A DNA stretch of 61,039 nucleotides from DASQUK01 sp046723645 (GCA_046723645.1 JBKOUY010000128.1:1-61039); one strand, 5' to 3'; counted from the stretch's first letter, positions 1-8,003 are shown. Notes: generated by a model from the sequence alone, not told the origin. Program-made: numbers and translations.

Positions 1-368
1 CGCTGCGCCAAGCGTTGCCGAGCCACGTCGTCGGGGACGTCGAGGAACACCACCGCGTCGGCGATGTCGCCGCCGCGACGCGCCTCGGCCTTCTCGGCCT
101 GCGACCGCGTGCGTGGAAAGCCGTCGAGGATGTAGCCCGACCGGGTGGCGGCGAGCGCCTCGTCCACCACCGCCAAGACGAGGTCGTCCGGGGCCAGTTC
201 GCCCGTGTCGAGGTAGCCGGTCACCTCGCAGCCGAGCGCCGTTCCCGAGGCGACGTGGCGGCGGAGGAGCTCCCCGCTCGAGATGTGTGGCACCCCGAAA
301 TGCTCGGCGAGCGCCTCCGCCTGGGTGCCCTTCCCCGCGCCGGGCGGTCCGACCAGGACGAGCCGCAT
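1..368 (-). CDS. adk: Adenylate kinase, partial (C-terminus beyond the window)
   Basis: Phosphotransfer between ATP and AMP (2 ADP) in the cytoplasm. The reading frame opens at an ATG on the minus strand at 368 and runs off the left edge after about 122 codons. The P-loop GPPGAGKGTQ lies at residues 8-17, the AMP-binding stretch HISSGELLRRH follows, and the GFPRTRSQAE motif that marks the family is present near residue 83. The LID and C-terminal part are missing only because the window ends. In most bacteria adk follows secY; here nothing ribosomal lies upstream, so it may be a stand-alone or second copy. Nucleoside-monophosphate kinase family membership is certain; AMP as the substrate is very likely. 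Confidence 0.9.
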   Translation of the reverse strand, partial: MRLVLVGPPGAGKGTQAEALAEHFGVPHISSGELLRRHVASGTALGCEVTGYLDTGELAPDDLVLAVVDEALAATRSGYILDGFPRTRSQAEKAEARRGGDIADAVVFLDVPDDVARQRLAQ

Positions 369-573
369 ACGCAGAGATCATGGCGAAGAACCGGCGCGGA
401 TTCACGCGCGCGCCAGTTCACCTCCACGCGATCGGGCCATGCGTCCCGCCTGCCCGGCTACCCCCCTCGACGGGCGCCGTTCAGTCGGGCGTCGGCGCCT
501 GAGTGGTGACGACGGTGCGGTCGCCGGCGGCGTCGACGCCGAGCTTGGCCGCCACCGCGGCCGGGGCACAACA

Positions 574-600
574 CACGATCACGTAAAACGGGTGATCGTG
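574..600. promoter_or_regulatory. Perfect 9-bp inverted repeat at the start of the 592 gene
   Basis: CACGATCAC (574-582) and GTGATCGTG (592-600) are exact reverse complements separated by 9 bp. The right arm contains the proposed GTG start codon of the downstream small gene. It could be an operator or an RNA hairpin covering the start; the sequence alone does not tell which. Confidence 0.4.
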
Positions 601-939
601 GGACCGGCTCTCACCGTGATCATCGTCATCGCCTCGGTCGGGGTGGCGGCGACGGTCGGAGTGTGGCTCACGTGGCGCTCGCCCGCGGCCCTGTCGGACG
701 AGGACACACCGTGGCGCCCCCGGATCGTCGATGGCTCCGGGCGGCCCGCGGGCCCGGACGCCGAGGCGATGGGGGTGCTCGACCGGGGGATCATCGTGAG
801 CGGACCGCCACCGCCGGACGGCGTGCCGACCGATGCCCCACCACCGCGACCTGCTCCGCCGGGGTGGTGGCGCAGACCGGATCGGCGCCCGCAGGCGGCG
901 AGACGGCGCAGGGTCCGCGTGCGCTGGCGCTCACGGTGA
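592..939 (+). CDS. Small hypothetical membrane protein
   Basis: I do not recognise a family. From the GTG at 592 the protein is 115 residues. Residues about 3-27 form one clear hydrophobic helix rich in Val, Ile and Ala, ending in a Trp-Leu-Thr-Trp interface. The rest is a Pro/Arg-rich, probably disordered and cytoplasmic tail. The start is ambiguous: GTG at 592 or 598, both inside the right arm of an inverted repeat, and no strong ribosome binding site is visible. The frame stays open upstream to 283, but that part has no protein-like character. Coding is plausible from the membrane segment; the Arg-rich tail is less convincing. Confidence 0.4.
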   Translation: MIVGPALTVIIVIASVGVAATVGVWLTWRSPAALSDEDTPWRPRIVDGSGRPAGPDAEAMGVLDRGIIVSGPPPPDGVPTDAPPPRPAPPGWWRRPDRRPQAARRRRVRVRWRSR

Positions 940-1061
940 CGTACGGAGCGAAATCGGTCACAACGGGAACGGGAGGCTCGTGACGGTGGCGTGTGCGACC
1001 AGGACGGGCATCATGGCTGCAGAAGGGTCCGCCATCGGTCGCACTGCGGAGGAGGAACGCG

Positions 1062-1511
1062 ATGCCCGTCGATCAGCCGCCGGCCCGGCATCTGCTCCGG
1101 GCGAAGGACCTGGTCGATCGCCGCTACGCCGACGCGCTGACCGTGGCCGACATGGCGCGGGCGGCGCACCTGTCGCCGGCGCACTTCAGCCGTGAGTTCC
1201 GCCGGGAGTTCGGCGAGTCGCCCCACCAGTACCTCCTGACCCGCCGGCTGGAGCGGGCGGCGGCGCTGCTCCGCACGACCGACTGGTCCGTGGCCGACGT
1301 GTGCGTGGCCGTGGGGCTGAGCAGCGTGGGGTCGTTCACCACCAGCTTCGGGCGCATGTTCGAGAAGACGCCGACCGACTACCGGGCCGCCTTCCCGCCC
1401 GCGGCGGCGTGGGCGATGGTGCCCGGCTGCATGCTGCGGGCCAACGGCCGCCCCCGACACCGCACGTTTCGAGAAGACGGCCGGGCACCCGATCCGTACC
1501 GTCCTGGTTGA
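1062..1511 (+). CDS. AraC-family transcriptional regulator (DNA-binding domain only)
   Basis: This 149-residue protein consists almost entirely of an AraC/XylS helix-turn-helix domain. The first helix-turn-helix is around LTVADMARAAHLSPAHFSR and the second around SVADVCVAVGLSSVGSFTTS, followed by the family signature region with FGRMFEKTPTDYR. A separate N-terminal ligand-binding domain is absent, so effector sensing is not obvious. I chose the ATG at 1062 because GGAGGA sits about 8 bp upstream. The gene precedes a VOC protein in the same direction with an inverted repeat between them. AraC-like regulators of this short form commonly neighbour glyoxalase-like genes, so it probably controls that gene. 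Confidence 0.85.
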   Translation: MPVDQPPARHLLRAKDLVDRRYADALTVADMARAAHLSPAHFSREFRREFGESPHQYLLTRRLERAAALLRTTDWSVADVCVAVGLSSVGSFTTSFGRMFEKTPTDYRAAFPPAAAWAMVPGCMLRANGRPRHRTFREDGRAPDPYRPG

Positions 1512-1524
1512 AGACGGATCCCTC

Positions 1525-1542
1525 GATCGACGGGGGTCGATC
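1525..1542. promoter_or_regulatory. Inverted repeat upstream of the VOC gene, candidate operator
   Basis: GATCGAC (1525-1531) and GTCGATC (1536-1542) are exact inverted copies with a GGGG spacer, 15 bp before the VOC start and between it and the AraC gene. The position fits an operator or short hairpin; binding by the neighbouring AraC protein is inference. Confidence 0.35.
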
Positions 1543-1556
1543 ACAACCAGGAGGAC

Positions 1557-1985
1557 ATGATGCTGCGCATCGCGAACGCCCAGGTTTGGGTGCACGACCA
1601 GGACGAGGCCCTGGCGTTCTACACCGAAAAGGTCGGCATGGAGGTCCGTGCCGACGTGACCCTGCCCGAGCTCGGCTTCCGGTGGCTGACCGTCGGCCCC
1701 GCCGGGCAACCCGACGTCTCGATCGTGCTGATGGCCGTTCCCGGTCCGCCGGTCATGGACGAGGAGACCGCCGAGCAGGTGCGCACGCTCACCGCCAAGG
1801 GCTTCGCCAGCACGGTGTTCCTGACCACCGACGACTGCCAAGCCGCCTACGAGGAGCTGGTGGCCCGGGGCGTCGAGTTCACCGAGGCGCCGGAGAAGCG
1901 GCCGTACGGCATCGACGCCGGATTCCGCGACGTGTCCGGCAACTCGCTCCGCCTGACCCAGCTGATCGACTTCCCGCCCAGCTGA
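1557..1985 (+). CDS. VOC (glyoxalase/bleomycin-resistance) superfamily protein
   Basis: A 142-residue vicinal-oxygen-chelate protein with two beta-alpha-beta-beta-beta modules. It opens with the typical MLRIANAQVWVHDQDEALAF and FYTEKVGME segments, and the second module contains EELVARGVEFTEAP and a final DVSGNSLRLTQ strand. Proteins of this group are metal-dependent lyases, dioxygenases or sequestration proteins; the substrate cannot be read from sequence. The start is a double ATG (1557 or 1560) with AGGAGG just upstream. It follows the AraC regulator by 45 bp and was probably transcribed from the same region. Confidence 0.85.
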   Translation: MMLRIANAQVWVHDQDEALAFYTEKVGMEVRADVTLPELGFRWLTVGPAGQPDVSIVLMAVPGPPVMDEETAEQVRTLTAKGFASTVFLTTDDCQAAYEELVARGVEFTEAPEKRPYGIDAGFRDVSGNSLRLTQLIDFPPS

Positions 1986-2132
1986 TCGCCTGCCGGGCCC
2001 GTCGGCGATCGCTGCGTCCCGCGGCGGCGACGCCCGGCGTCGACGGGTCCCGGCCGGTCCCGCGGGGCGGCCAGGCCCCTCCTCCTCAATTGTGCGTTGC
2101 CCGGGCCGCACGGACGCGGCGACGATGGCGGG

Positions 2133-2471
2133 GTGACACCGGACTCATTCCTCGAGGCCCACGTCAGCCAGGCTGAGCGGAGCGAGGTGGGCAACGGCAT
2201 CGTGGTCCACCGCCTCTACCGGTCCGGGCCTGAACGCACGGCTCGCCGTGCCCTCGTGGTCCGCTTTCCGGCTGGCTCGCAATGGCCGGGCGTCGACGTT
2301 CACGAGCCGGGCCCCGAGGACGTGTACATCGCGAGCGGCACCTTCCGGGGGCTCACCGGTGAGGGCTCCGTTCACGGGCCGGGGACGTTCCTGCACCTCG
2401 ATGCCGGGACGAGCCATTCGCCATCCACCGACACCGGTGGCGAACTGTTCGTCTACTACCCCGAGGGCTGA
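2133..2471 (+). CDS. Cupin-domain protein (ChrR-like cupin)
   Basis: A single small cupin barrel of about 112 residues. The first cupin motif is seen in HEPGPEDVYIASGTFRG and the second in GPGTFLHLDAGTSHSP, with histidine and glutamate residues suited to metal binding. This resembles the cupin half of ChrR-type anti-sigma proteins but without the zinc-binding anti-sigma part, so it is a stand-alone cupin of unknown substrate. The start is uncertain: GTG at 2133 is used here; a TTG at 2097 would add 12 residues with little protein character. It stands alone between the VOC gene and a small membrane protein. Confidence 0.7.
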   Translation: MTPDSFLEAHVSQAERSEVGNGIVVHRLYRSGPERTARRALVVRFPAGSQWPGVDVHEPGPEDVYIASGTFRGLTGEGSVHGPGTFLHLDAGTSHSPSTDTGGELFVYYPEG

Positions 2472-2611
2472 GGCACCGCCGCCACCGGGCACCCGAGCGG
2501 CACCGACGCCGGCTCGGCGTGTGGCTCATCCGCTGCGGGTGATGTGGCCGCCTCGAGACCGGCGGAGACTCGATCTCGGTTCGGGCTGTACGACGGTCTA
2601 GGGGGAATCTG

Positions 2612-2908
2612 ATGTTCGCTGTGGAGTTCGGCACCGGGCAGGTGTTCCTGTCGATCCTGTACTTCTTTCTGTTCTTCATCCTGATCTGGCTCGTGCTCTC
2701 CGTCTTCACCGACATCTTCCGGAGTGCTGACCTGTCGGGGTGGGCGAAGGCGCTCTGGGTGCTGTTCGTGATCGTCCTGCCGTTCATCGGCGTGTTCACA
2801 TACCTGATCGTGCGCGGGCCCAGGATGAGCGATCAGGCCATTGCCGGGTCCCACCGCCGCGACGAGGCGGTCCGGATGTATGTGGGCGACCTGACGCCCA
2901 GGCCCTAG
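2612..2908 (+). CDS. Small two-helix membrane protein, PLD-nuclease N-terminal (PLDc_N) type
   Basis: A 98-residue inner-membrane protein with two hydrophobic helices, about residues 9-34 and 45-68. The signature between and within them, including SGWAKALWVLFVIVLPFIGV and a following YLIVRGP, matches the PLDc_N family common in actinobacteria. Those proteins usually end in a short SHOCT tail; here the cytoplasmic tail is only about 30 residues and the SHOCT motif is not evident. Function is unknown; a role in membrane or stress physiology is only suggested by the family. ATG start with GGGGGAA upstream. Confidence 0.8.
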   Translation: MFAVEFGTGQVFLSILYFFLFFILIWLVLSVFTDIFRSADLSGWAKALWVLFVIVLPFIGVFTYLIVRGPRMSDQAIAGSHRRDEAVRMYVGDLTPRP

Positions 2909-3053
2909 CGCGGGCTGCGCCCGATCGCCGCGCAGCCGAGTGGGAGTGTCCACGTCCGCCGGGCGACGCCGCAGTACCGTCCCGCCGGGGTGATCCGGCC
3001 CTGCGGCGCGCCAGCCCGGGCGGACCACCAGTGCCTGCCAGAGGAGGGTCCGC

Positions 3054-3995
3054 ATGTCGTCAGACTCATCGCCACCCGACGGACCGCCGCCGGACGAACC
3101 CCCCACCGGAACGCCGCCGGCCGACGACCAGGGGAGCGCCGAACGATCGTCCGACGCACCGCCGCCGGAGGAACCTGCGGCGGCCCCACCGCCAGCCGAG
3201 GAACCGGCGGCGGCCGCATCGCCGCCGGAGGAGCCTGTGGCCGCCGCGCCACCGCCCGAGGAACCGGCGGCGGCCGCATCGCCGCCGGAGGAGCCTGTGG
3301 CCGCCGCGCCACCGCCCGAGGAGGTTCCGGACGCTGCGCCGGAGCAACCAGCGGCCGCTGCGCCGCCGCCGGAGGAGGTTCCGCCGCCCGCGCCCCCGCC
3401 GGCTGGTGACGAGGTGACGACCGAAGCGCCGGCATCCGAGGCGGCGCCGTCCGCGCCGCCGCCCGACGCCGATGTGACCGCCGAGGCGCCGCTGACCGCG
3501 GGGGCGCTGGCCTCCGGGGTGCCGCCCCCCGCCGAGGAGCTGCGTGGAGAGGCGGCGCCGAGGGCGCGTGGCACCGGGCCGCTACGGCTCCTGGCTTACG
3601 CCGTGGTGCTCGGCGGGCTGATCCTGATGGCCGCCGGGGCGTTCACCTGGTACGTGGTTCGGGACCAGCTCGAGGACGAGAAGATCACGGTGTCGGAGGA
3701 CGCCGACCGGTTCGCCGGCGATCCGGTCGAAAACCCCTGGACCGCCTATGAACAGGCGGACGTCATCAACGAGCACGCCCTGGAGGCGAGCGACGGCCTC
3801 ACCTACGCGCAGCTCGATCAGGACGATCCGCGTCGCGACACCGTGATGACGGCGTCGTTCCTGCGGGCGTCGCTGTACACCTCGGTGGTGTCGTTCGGTG
3901 TCGCCGCCTTCGCGTTCGGGCTCGGCCTCCTGATGATCATCATCGGTTGGGCGCTGCTGCGCATCAACCGGTCACTGCGCGCCCAGCGAACCTGA
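3054..3995 (+). CDS. Pro/Ala/Glu-rich protein with C-terminal membrane domain
   Basis: 313 residues, family unrecognised. Residues about 1-165 are low-complexity, built from repeated PPPEEPAAA and PPEEPVAAA units. Two consecutive copies are encoded by an exact 60-bp tandem repeat. The C-terminal half has a first transmembrane helix around residues 180-202 (LLAYAVVLGGLILMAAGAF), a roughly 75-residue extracytoplasmic loop with acidic segments, and a second helix around 278-303 (GVAAFAFGLGLLMIIIGWAL) followed by a short basic tail. The topology suggests the acidic disordered region is cytoplasmic. ATG start with GAGGAGGG upstream. Confidence 0.7.
   Translation: MSSDSSPPDGPPPDEPPTGTPPADDQGSAERSSDAPPPEEPAAAPPPAEEPAAAASPPEEPVAAAPPPEEPAAAASPPEEPVAAAPPPEEVPDAAPEQPAAAAPPPEEVPPPAPPPAGDEVTTEAPASEAAPSAPPPDADVTAEAPLTAGALASGVPPPAEELRGEAAPRARGTGPLRLLAYAVVLGGLILMAAGAFTWYVVRDQLEDEKITVSEDADRFAGDPVENPWTAYEQADVINEHALEASDGLTYAQLDQDDPRRDTVMTASFLRASLYTSVVSFGVAAFAFGLGLLMIIIGWALLRINRSLRAQRT
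3198..3317 (+). repeat. Two exact 60-bp tandem repeats inside a coding region
   Basis: Units 3198-3257 and 3258-3317 are identical base for base and are followed by partial copies. Each encodes 20 residues of the Pro/Glu/Ala-rich tail, so copy-number change would keep the frame and only lengthen or shorten the disordered domain. Confidence 0.9.
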
Positions 3996-4001
3996 CGGCC
4001 G

Positions 4002-4442
4002 TCAGTCGGGGGCCGGGTCCAGCTCCTGGAACAGCGTGATGTGCAGCCCGGCGGGGGCGTCGAGGCGGGCGTTGAGCGACCGCCACGGCGTCTCCACCGG
4101 CGCGGCCACGACGGTCGCGCCGGCTTCGACGAGATCGGACGTCGCCCGGCGCGAGTCGGCGACCTCGAACGCCACCCGGAACTTCGGTGCGACGTGGCGG
4201 CCGACCTCCACGTCGTCGATCATCCTGTGCTGGGCGGGGTTGGCGAGCTCGAGGGTCGCCCGTCCGGCCCGGAGGATGACGACGCGCTCGCTCCCGGTGC
4301 CTTCGAACGCAGCCTCTTCGGGCAGGCCGAGCACGTCGCGGTAGAACGACACGGCCTCGTCGAAGTCGTCGGCCTCGACGACCAGCCGGAGCTGCAATAC
4401 CGGGTTCGAGGCGGGCGACTGCCCTTGGCCTGTCGTGGTCAC
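4002..4442 (-). CDS. VOC (glyoxalase-like) superfamily protein
   Basis: 146 residues with the glyoxalase/bleomycin-resistance fold. The first module contains LRLVVEADDFDEAVSFYRD and VLGLPE, the second VAFEVADSRRATSDLVEAG and a final LHITLFQEL strand. Substrate unknown. The GTG start at 4442 lies at the foot of a perfect 7-bp hairpin on the transcribed strand, which may influence translation. It is convergent with the preceding membrane-protein gene, separated by only 6 bp, and divergent from the GCS2 ligase gene. Confidence 0.85.
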   Translation of the reverse strand: MTTTGQGQSPASNPVLQLRLVVEADDFDEAVSFYRDVLGLPEEAAFEGTGSERVVILRAGRATLELANPAQHRMIDDVEVGRHVAPKFRVAFEVADSRRATSDLVEAGATVVAAPVETPWRSLNARLDAPAGLHITLFQELDPAPD

Positions 4443-4458
4443 GCCGTCTTTGACGGCG
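4442..4458 (-). promoter_or_regulatory. Perfect hairpin abutting the VOC start codon
   Basis: CGCCGTC (4442-4448) and GACGGCG (4452-4458) pair perfectly around a 3-base loop. On the minus strand the last paired base is the first base of the GTG start codon, so an mRNA hairpin would hide the initiation region. Confidence 0.35.
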
Positions 4459-4589
4459 CCGCACTCGAGAACTCATCGCCTACGGAACTGTTCGCCGCCA
4501 GCGACCCCAGATTGCCCTGAGTCACCGGGTTCCAGGCCGCACCAACACCCGTAGACTGTCCTGACCTGAGGTGTCGGGAGGGCCGACCC

Positions 4590-6086
4590 ATGGGTCGGGA
4601 CATCGAGACGACCGAGTTCACCCGCGACGACAGGCTTCAGTTCCGCGAGAAGGTCAAGGCGAACCTCGCGGCCCTCCGCAGGCTGGTCGACGGCGGCAGC
4701 TTCGAGACGGGCCGGCGCACGTGCGGTGTCGAGGTGGAGGTCTACATCACCGATCGCGAGGGCGCGCCGGTGCCGATCAACGCGGAGCTCCTTGAGCACA
4801 TGGCGTCGGCCGACTTCCAGACGGAGCTCGCCCAGTTCACGATCGAGTTCGACGTGAAGCCCCGGCTGCTCACCGGCCACGTCTTCCACACGATCGACAC
4901 CGAGCTACGGCGCTCGCTCAACCACGCGCACGACGTCGCCGAGCATCTCGACGCCCAGGTGATGATCATCGGGATCCTTCCGACGCTCCGCGACCTCGAC
5001 GCTGCCGAGGAGTTCATGTCCTCGAACGAGCGCTACCGGGCGCTCAACGACATGATCCTCAACGCCCGGGGCGAGGACATCCTGATCAAGATCGACGGCG
5101 CCGAGGCGGTCGAGGTCAAGTCCAGGTCGATCCTGTTCGAGGCCGCCTGCACCTCGATGCAGCTGCACCTGCAGGTCGACCCGCACGACTTCGGGCTCTA
5201 CTGGAACGCCGCCCAGCTCTTGTCCGGCCCGCTGGTGGCAGTCGGGGCGAACTCGCCCTTCTTCCTCGGCAGGCAGCTCCATCACGAGACCCGCATCGCG
5301 CTGTTCGAGCAGGCCATCGACACCCGCACCGAGGAGCTGGTGCAGCAGGGCGTGCGGCCGCGGGTGTGGTTCGGCGAGAAGTGGCTCGACGAGGGCGAGG
5401 GGCTGTGGGACCTGTTCGACGAGAACGTCCGCTACTTCCCGGCGCTGCTGCCCATCTGCGACGACGAGGACCCGGCGGCCGTGATCGAGGCGGGTGGGGT
5501 GCCCACGCTGCCGGAGCTGACGCTGCACAACGGAACGATCTACCGGTGGAACCGCCCGGTGTACGAGGTCGTGCGTGGCCGCCCCCACATGAGGATCGAG
5601 AACCGCATCCTCCCAGCGGGGCCGTCGGTACCCGACGCCGTCGCCAACGCCGCCTTCTGCTACGGGCTGCTCCACGGGCTGGTGTCGCGGCCCCGGCCGC
5701 ACGTCTGGGAGCAGATGAGCTTCGCGGCGGCGGCCGAGAACTTCTACACGGCCGCCCGCGACGGGCTCGGTGCGCGGCTCTACTGGCCGCGCGTCGGCGC
5801 GCAGGTGCCCGTGTCCGAGCTGATCCTGCGGCACCTGCTGCCGCTGGCGCGTGACGGCCTCACCGATTGGGGCGTCGACGCCGGCGACGTCGACTACTAC
5901 CTGGGCATCATCGCGGAGCGCACGCTGTCCGGGCTGAACGGTGCCGCCTGGCAGATCGCCACCTGGCAGAAGCTGTTCCACAGCGATGGGCTCGGCCGCG
6001 ACGACGCCGCCCGCGAGCTGGTCCGGATCTACGCGCAGCGCTCGTACGCCAGCACGCCGGTTCACACCTGGCCCGTCGGGGGCTGA
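4590..6086 (+). CDS. GCS2-family carboxylate-amine ligase (glutamate-cysteine ligase-like)
   Basis: 498 residues, the usual size for actinobacterial GCS2 proteins. The family joins a carboxylate such as the gamma-carboxyl of glutamate to an amine with ATP. Visible features are GVEVEVYITDREGAPVP near residues 51-67, corresponding to the glutamate-binding GxExE region, QFTIEFDVKPR, the central CTSMQLHLQVDP segment and the late RIENRILPAGPS segment that carries the arginine and asparagine typical of the active site. The ATG at 4590 has GGGAGGG about 9 bp upstream. An M14-type deacylase follows after 75 bp in the same direction. Which amide is made is unknown; true gamma-glutamylcysteine synthesis (EgtA-like) is possible but not shown. 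Confidence 0.8.
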   Translation: MGRDIETTEFTRDDRLQFREKVKANLAALRRLVDGGSFETGRRTCGVEVEVYITDREGAPVPINAELLEHMASADFQTELAQFTIEFDVKPRLLTGHVFHTIDTELRRSLNHAHDVAEHLDAQVMIIGILPTLRDLDAAEEFMSSNERYRALNDMILNARGEDILIKIDGAEAVEVKSRSILFEAACTSMQLHLQVDPHDFGLYWNAAQLLSGPLVAVGANSPFFLGRQLHHETRIALFEQAIDTRTEELVQQGVRPRVWFGEKWLDEGEGLWDLFDENVRYFPALLPICDDEDPAAVIEAGGVPTLPELTLHNGTIYRWNRPVYEVVRGRPHMRIENRILPAGPSVPDAVANAAFCYGLLHGLVSRPRPHVWEQMSFAAAAENFYTAARDGLGARLYWPRVGAQVPVSELILRHLLPLARDGLTDWGVDAGDVDYYLGIIAERTLSGLNGAAWQIATWQKLFHSDGLGRDDAARELVRIYAQRSYASTPVHTWPVGG

Positions 6087-6160
6087 GAGGCCGAGCGGAT
6101 ACGCCCGCAGGCCCTAATGCGTGACCGACGGTGCTTCGGCAGCCGATAGCTTGGCGACCC

Positions 6161-7207
6161 ATGGCTGGGCTGTATCACCGCTTCGACGGCTATGAGGACC
6201 TCAAGGCGCTCCTGGAGGGATCGGACGAGGACATCCTCGTCGCGTTGGCGGACAAGCCGGCGCTCGTCCGGATCCCCGCGGCCAGCACCGCCACTCCCAG
6301 GGCCCGCTTGATCGCGTGCCTCATGCACGGCAACGAGCCGTCGGGCTTCCAGGCGGTGGTGGAGCTGCTCCGGCGCGGCGACCGCTTCCCGTTCGACCTG
6401 TGGGTGCTGATCGGCAACGTCCGCGCCGCGATCCAGGATGGCCTGTACGCCCACCGCCACCTCGACGACCAGGAGGACTTCAACCGGGTCTGGGACATCG
6501 GTCCCGCCACGACCCGGACGCGTCGGGCCGCGGCCGGGATCCTCGACGAGCTCCGGGGGGCGGACCTCGAAGCCGCCATCGACCTGCACAACAACAGCGG
6601 CCGGAACCCGTGCTACGCGATCCTGACCCAGCTGAGCCCGGAGGGCCTCCTGCTTGCGTCGCTGTGCGCCGACACCATGCTCCACTGGCGGCTGCGGGCC
6701 CACACGCTGATGGAGGCGCTGGCGTCGGCATGCCCGACCGTGTCGGTGGAGTGCGGCCTCCCGCACCTGCCCGAGGGAACCGCCTACGCGTCCGCGGTCG
6801 TCCACCGCTTCCTCGCGGCCGAGGGGTTTGCCCTGCCTGCGGGCGAAGAGCACCCGAAGCCCCCGCGCAGGGTCGAGATCCTTCACCGCGTGACGGTCCG
6901 TCCCGAGGTCACGTTCACGTTCGACGCCCGCGCCGGCGACGCCGACTTCGCGATCGCCCCGGGCCTGGATGCATACAACTTCGACGTGCTGCCGGCGACA
7001 CACACGCTCGGCCACATCGACCCGGACGCGGCGATGCCGTTGTTCGCCACGGACATGGCGGGCACCGACGTCACCGACCAGCTGTTCCGCACCACCCCCG
7101 ACGGGCGGGTGATCGCCGCGGCGGACATGATGCCGGTCATGATGACCACCACGGTCCGACAGGCCCGGCGCGACTGCCTGTTCTACACCTCCGCCTTCCT
7201 CGGCTAG
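6161..7207 (+). CDS. Succinylglutamate desuccinylase/aspartoacylase-family (M14-like) zinc hydrolase
   Basis: 348 residues. Zinc-dependent amide or acyl hydrolase of the AstE/AspA family. The first zinc motif is LMHGNEPSG (His and Glu), the third ligand lies in DLHNNSGRNPCYA, and the catalytic glutamate is in SVECGLPH. These are the residues expected of an active enzyme. The ATG at 6161 follows a spaced purine stretch; a GTG at 6131 would add 10 unconvincing residues. It is co-directional with the GCS2 ligase, so the pair may make and break, or process, the same amide-linked metabolite. That link is inference from order only. Confidence 0.85.
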   Translation: MAGLYHRFDGYEDLKALLEGSDEDILVALADKPALVRIPAASTATPRARLIACLMHGNEPSGFQAVVELLRRGDRFPFDLWVLIGNVRAAIQDGLYAHRHLDDQEDFNRVWDIGPATTRTRRAAAGILDELRGADLEAAIDLHNNSGRNPCYAILTQLSPEGLLLASLCADTMLHWRLRAHTLMEALASACPTVSVECGLPHLPEGTAYASAVVHRFLAAEGFALPAGEEHPKPPRRVEILHRVTVRPEVTFTFDARAGDADFAIAPGLDAYNFDVLPATHTLGHIDPDAAMPLFATDMAGTDVTDQLFRTTPDGRVIAAADMMPVMMTTTVRQARRDCLFYTSAFLG

Positions 7208-7214
7208 CAGGGCC

Positions 7215-8003
7215 CTAGCCCAGGAGGACGGCGAAGACCCCGAAGTGGTCCGAGGGCCACACGCCGTCTGTGGCCTCGTCCGCCACCACCCGGCACTCGA
7301 CCGGGCGTCCCGCACCGTTCCGACCGTGGAAGCCGCTGAAGATGTAGTCGATGCGCCGGTCGGGCTCCTGGTCGAGGGCGGCATGGGGGTTGCCGTTCGA
7401 CCAGGTGATCCCGGGGCCGCCGTCGCCGGCCAGCCGCCAGGCGTCCTGGAGGTAGACGCTGGCGCCGTCGAGTGATGCGAGCCCGGAGAGGTAGCGGATC
7501 GCGCTCGACTCAGGCTCGGCATTGAAGTCGCCGGCCACCACCGGCCCGAGGCGGCCCGCCGCGTCCGTGCGCTCCGACACGAACCGCACCAGGGCCTGCA
7601 CCTGGCGCTCCCGCAGGGCGGCGTCGTCGAGCTGCCACGCCAGGTGCGTCGAGAACACGTCGACGCCGCCGGTGCGGGCGTGCACGACGAGGCGCTGCAC
7701 CTCCCGGTCGTCCGGCACGTAGGGCAGGCGAGTGGTGGTGCTGGCGTCGATCGGCCAGCGGCTCAGCACGGCGTTGCCGAAACAGGCCGGTCCGGCGGAC
7801 GGCGGCTCGCCTGCGTAGGCCACCGACCAGGCGCCGAGCTCGGAGGCCAGCCACTCGGCCTGATTTCCCCGCTCGTTGGCGACCACCTCCTGCAGGCAGA
7901 CCACGTCCGGCGCCCAGCGCCGCAGCACCCCGAGGATGGCCCGCCGCCGCGATCGCCAGTCGCCGGAGAGGTTCCAGATGTTGAGGGTCAGGACTCGGAG
8001 CAC
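7215..8003 (-). CDS. Endonuclease/exonuclease/phosphatase (EEP) family hydrolase
   Basis: 263 codons. The whole EEP active-site set is visible: LTLNIWNLSG at the N-terminus (Asn), VVCLQEVV (catalytic Glu), AGDFNAEPES (Asp/Asn) and the final SDHFGVFAVL (Asp-His). Members cleave phosphodiesters or phosphomonoesters with magnesium. The GTG at 8003 overlaps the 3' end of the HD-oxygenase gene by 16 bp, so the two are translated from one mRNA. It is the last gene of the PhyH-HD-EEP run. In that context it might act on a phosphoester or phosphonate, but generic nuclease activity cannot be excluded. Confidence 0.85.
   Translation of the reverse strand: MLRVLTLNIWNLSGDWRSRRRAILGVLRRWAPDVVCLQEVVANERGNQAEWLASELGAWSVAYAGEPPSAGPACFGNAVLSRWPIDASTTTRLPYVPDDREVQRLVVHARTGGVDVFSTHLAWQLDDAALRERQVQALVRFVSERTDAAGRLGPVVAGDFNAEPESSAIRYLSGLASLDGASVYLQDAWRLAGDGGPGITWSNGNPHAALDQEPDRRIDYIFSGFHGRNGAGRPVECRVVADEATDGVWPSDHFGVFAVLLG

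Noticed and set aside
481..582. Short minus-strand frame of 33 codons with coding-like third positions, ending QAPTPD
   Set aside because: Too short, starts inside the inverted repeat at 574-600, and no upstream continuation could be found. Kept only as a note.
3198..3317. Repeats considered as a CRISPR array
   Set aside because: The repeats are directly adjacent without spacers and lie in frame within a coding sequence.
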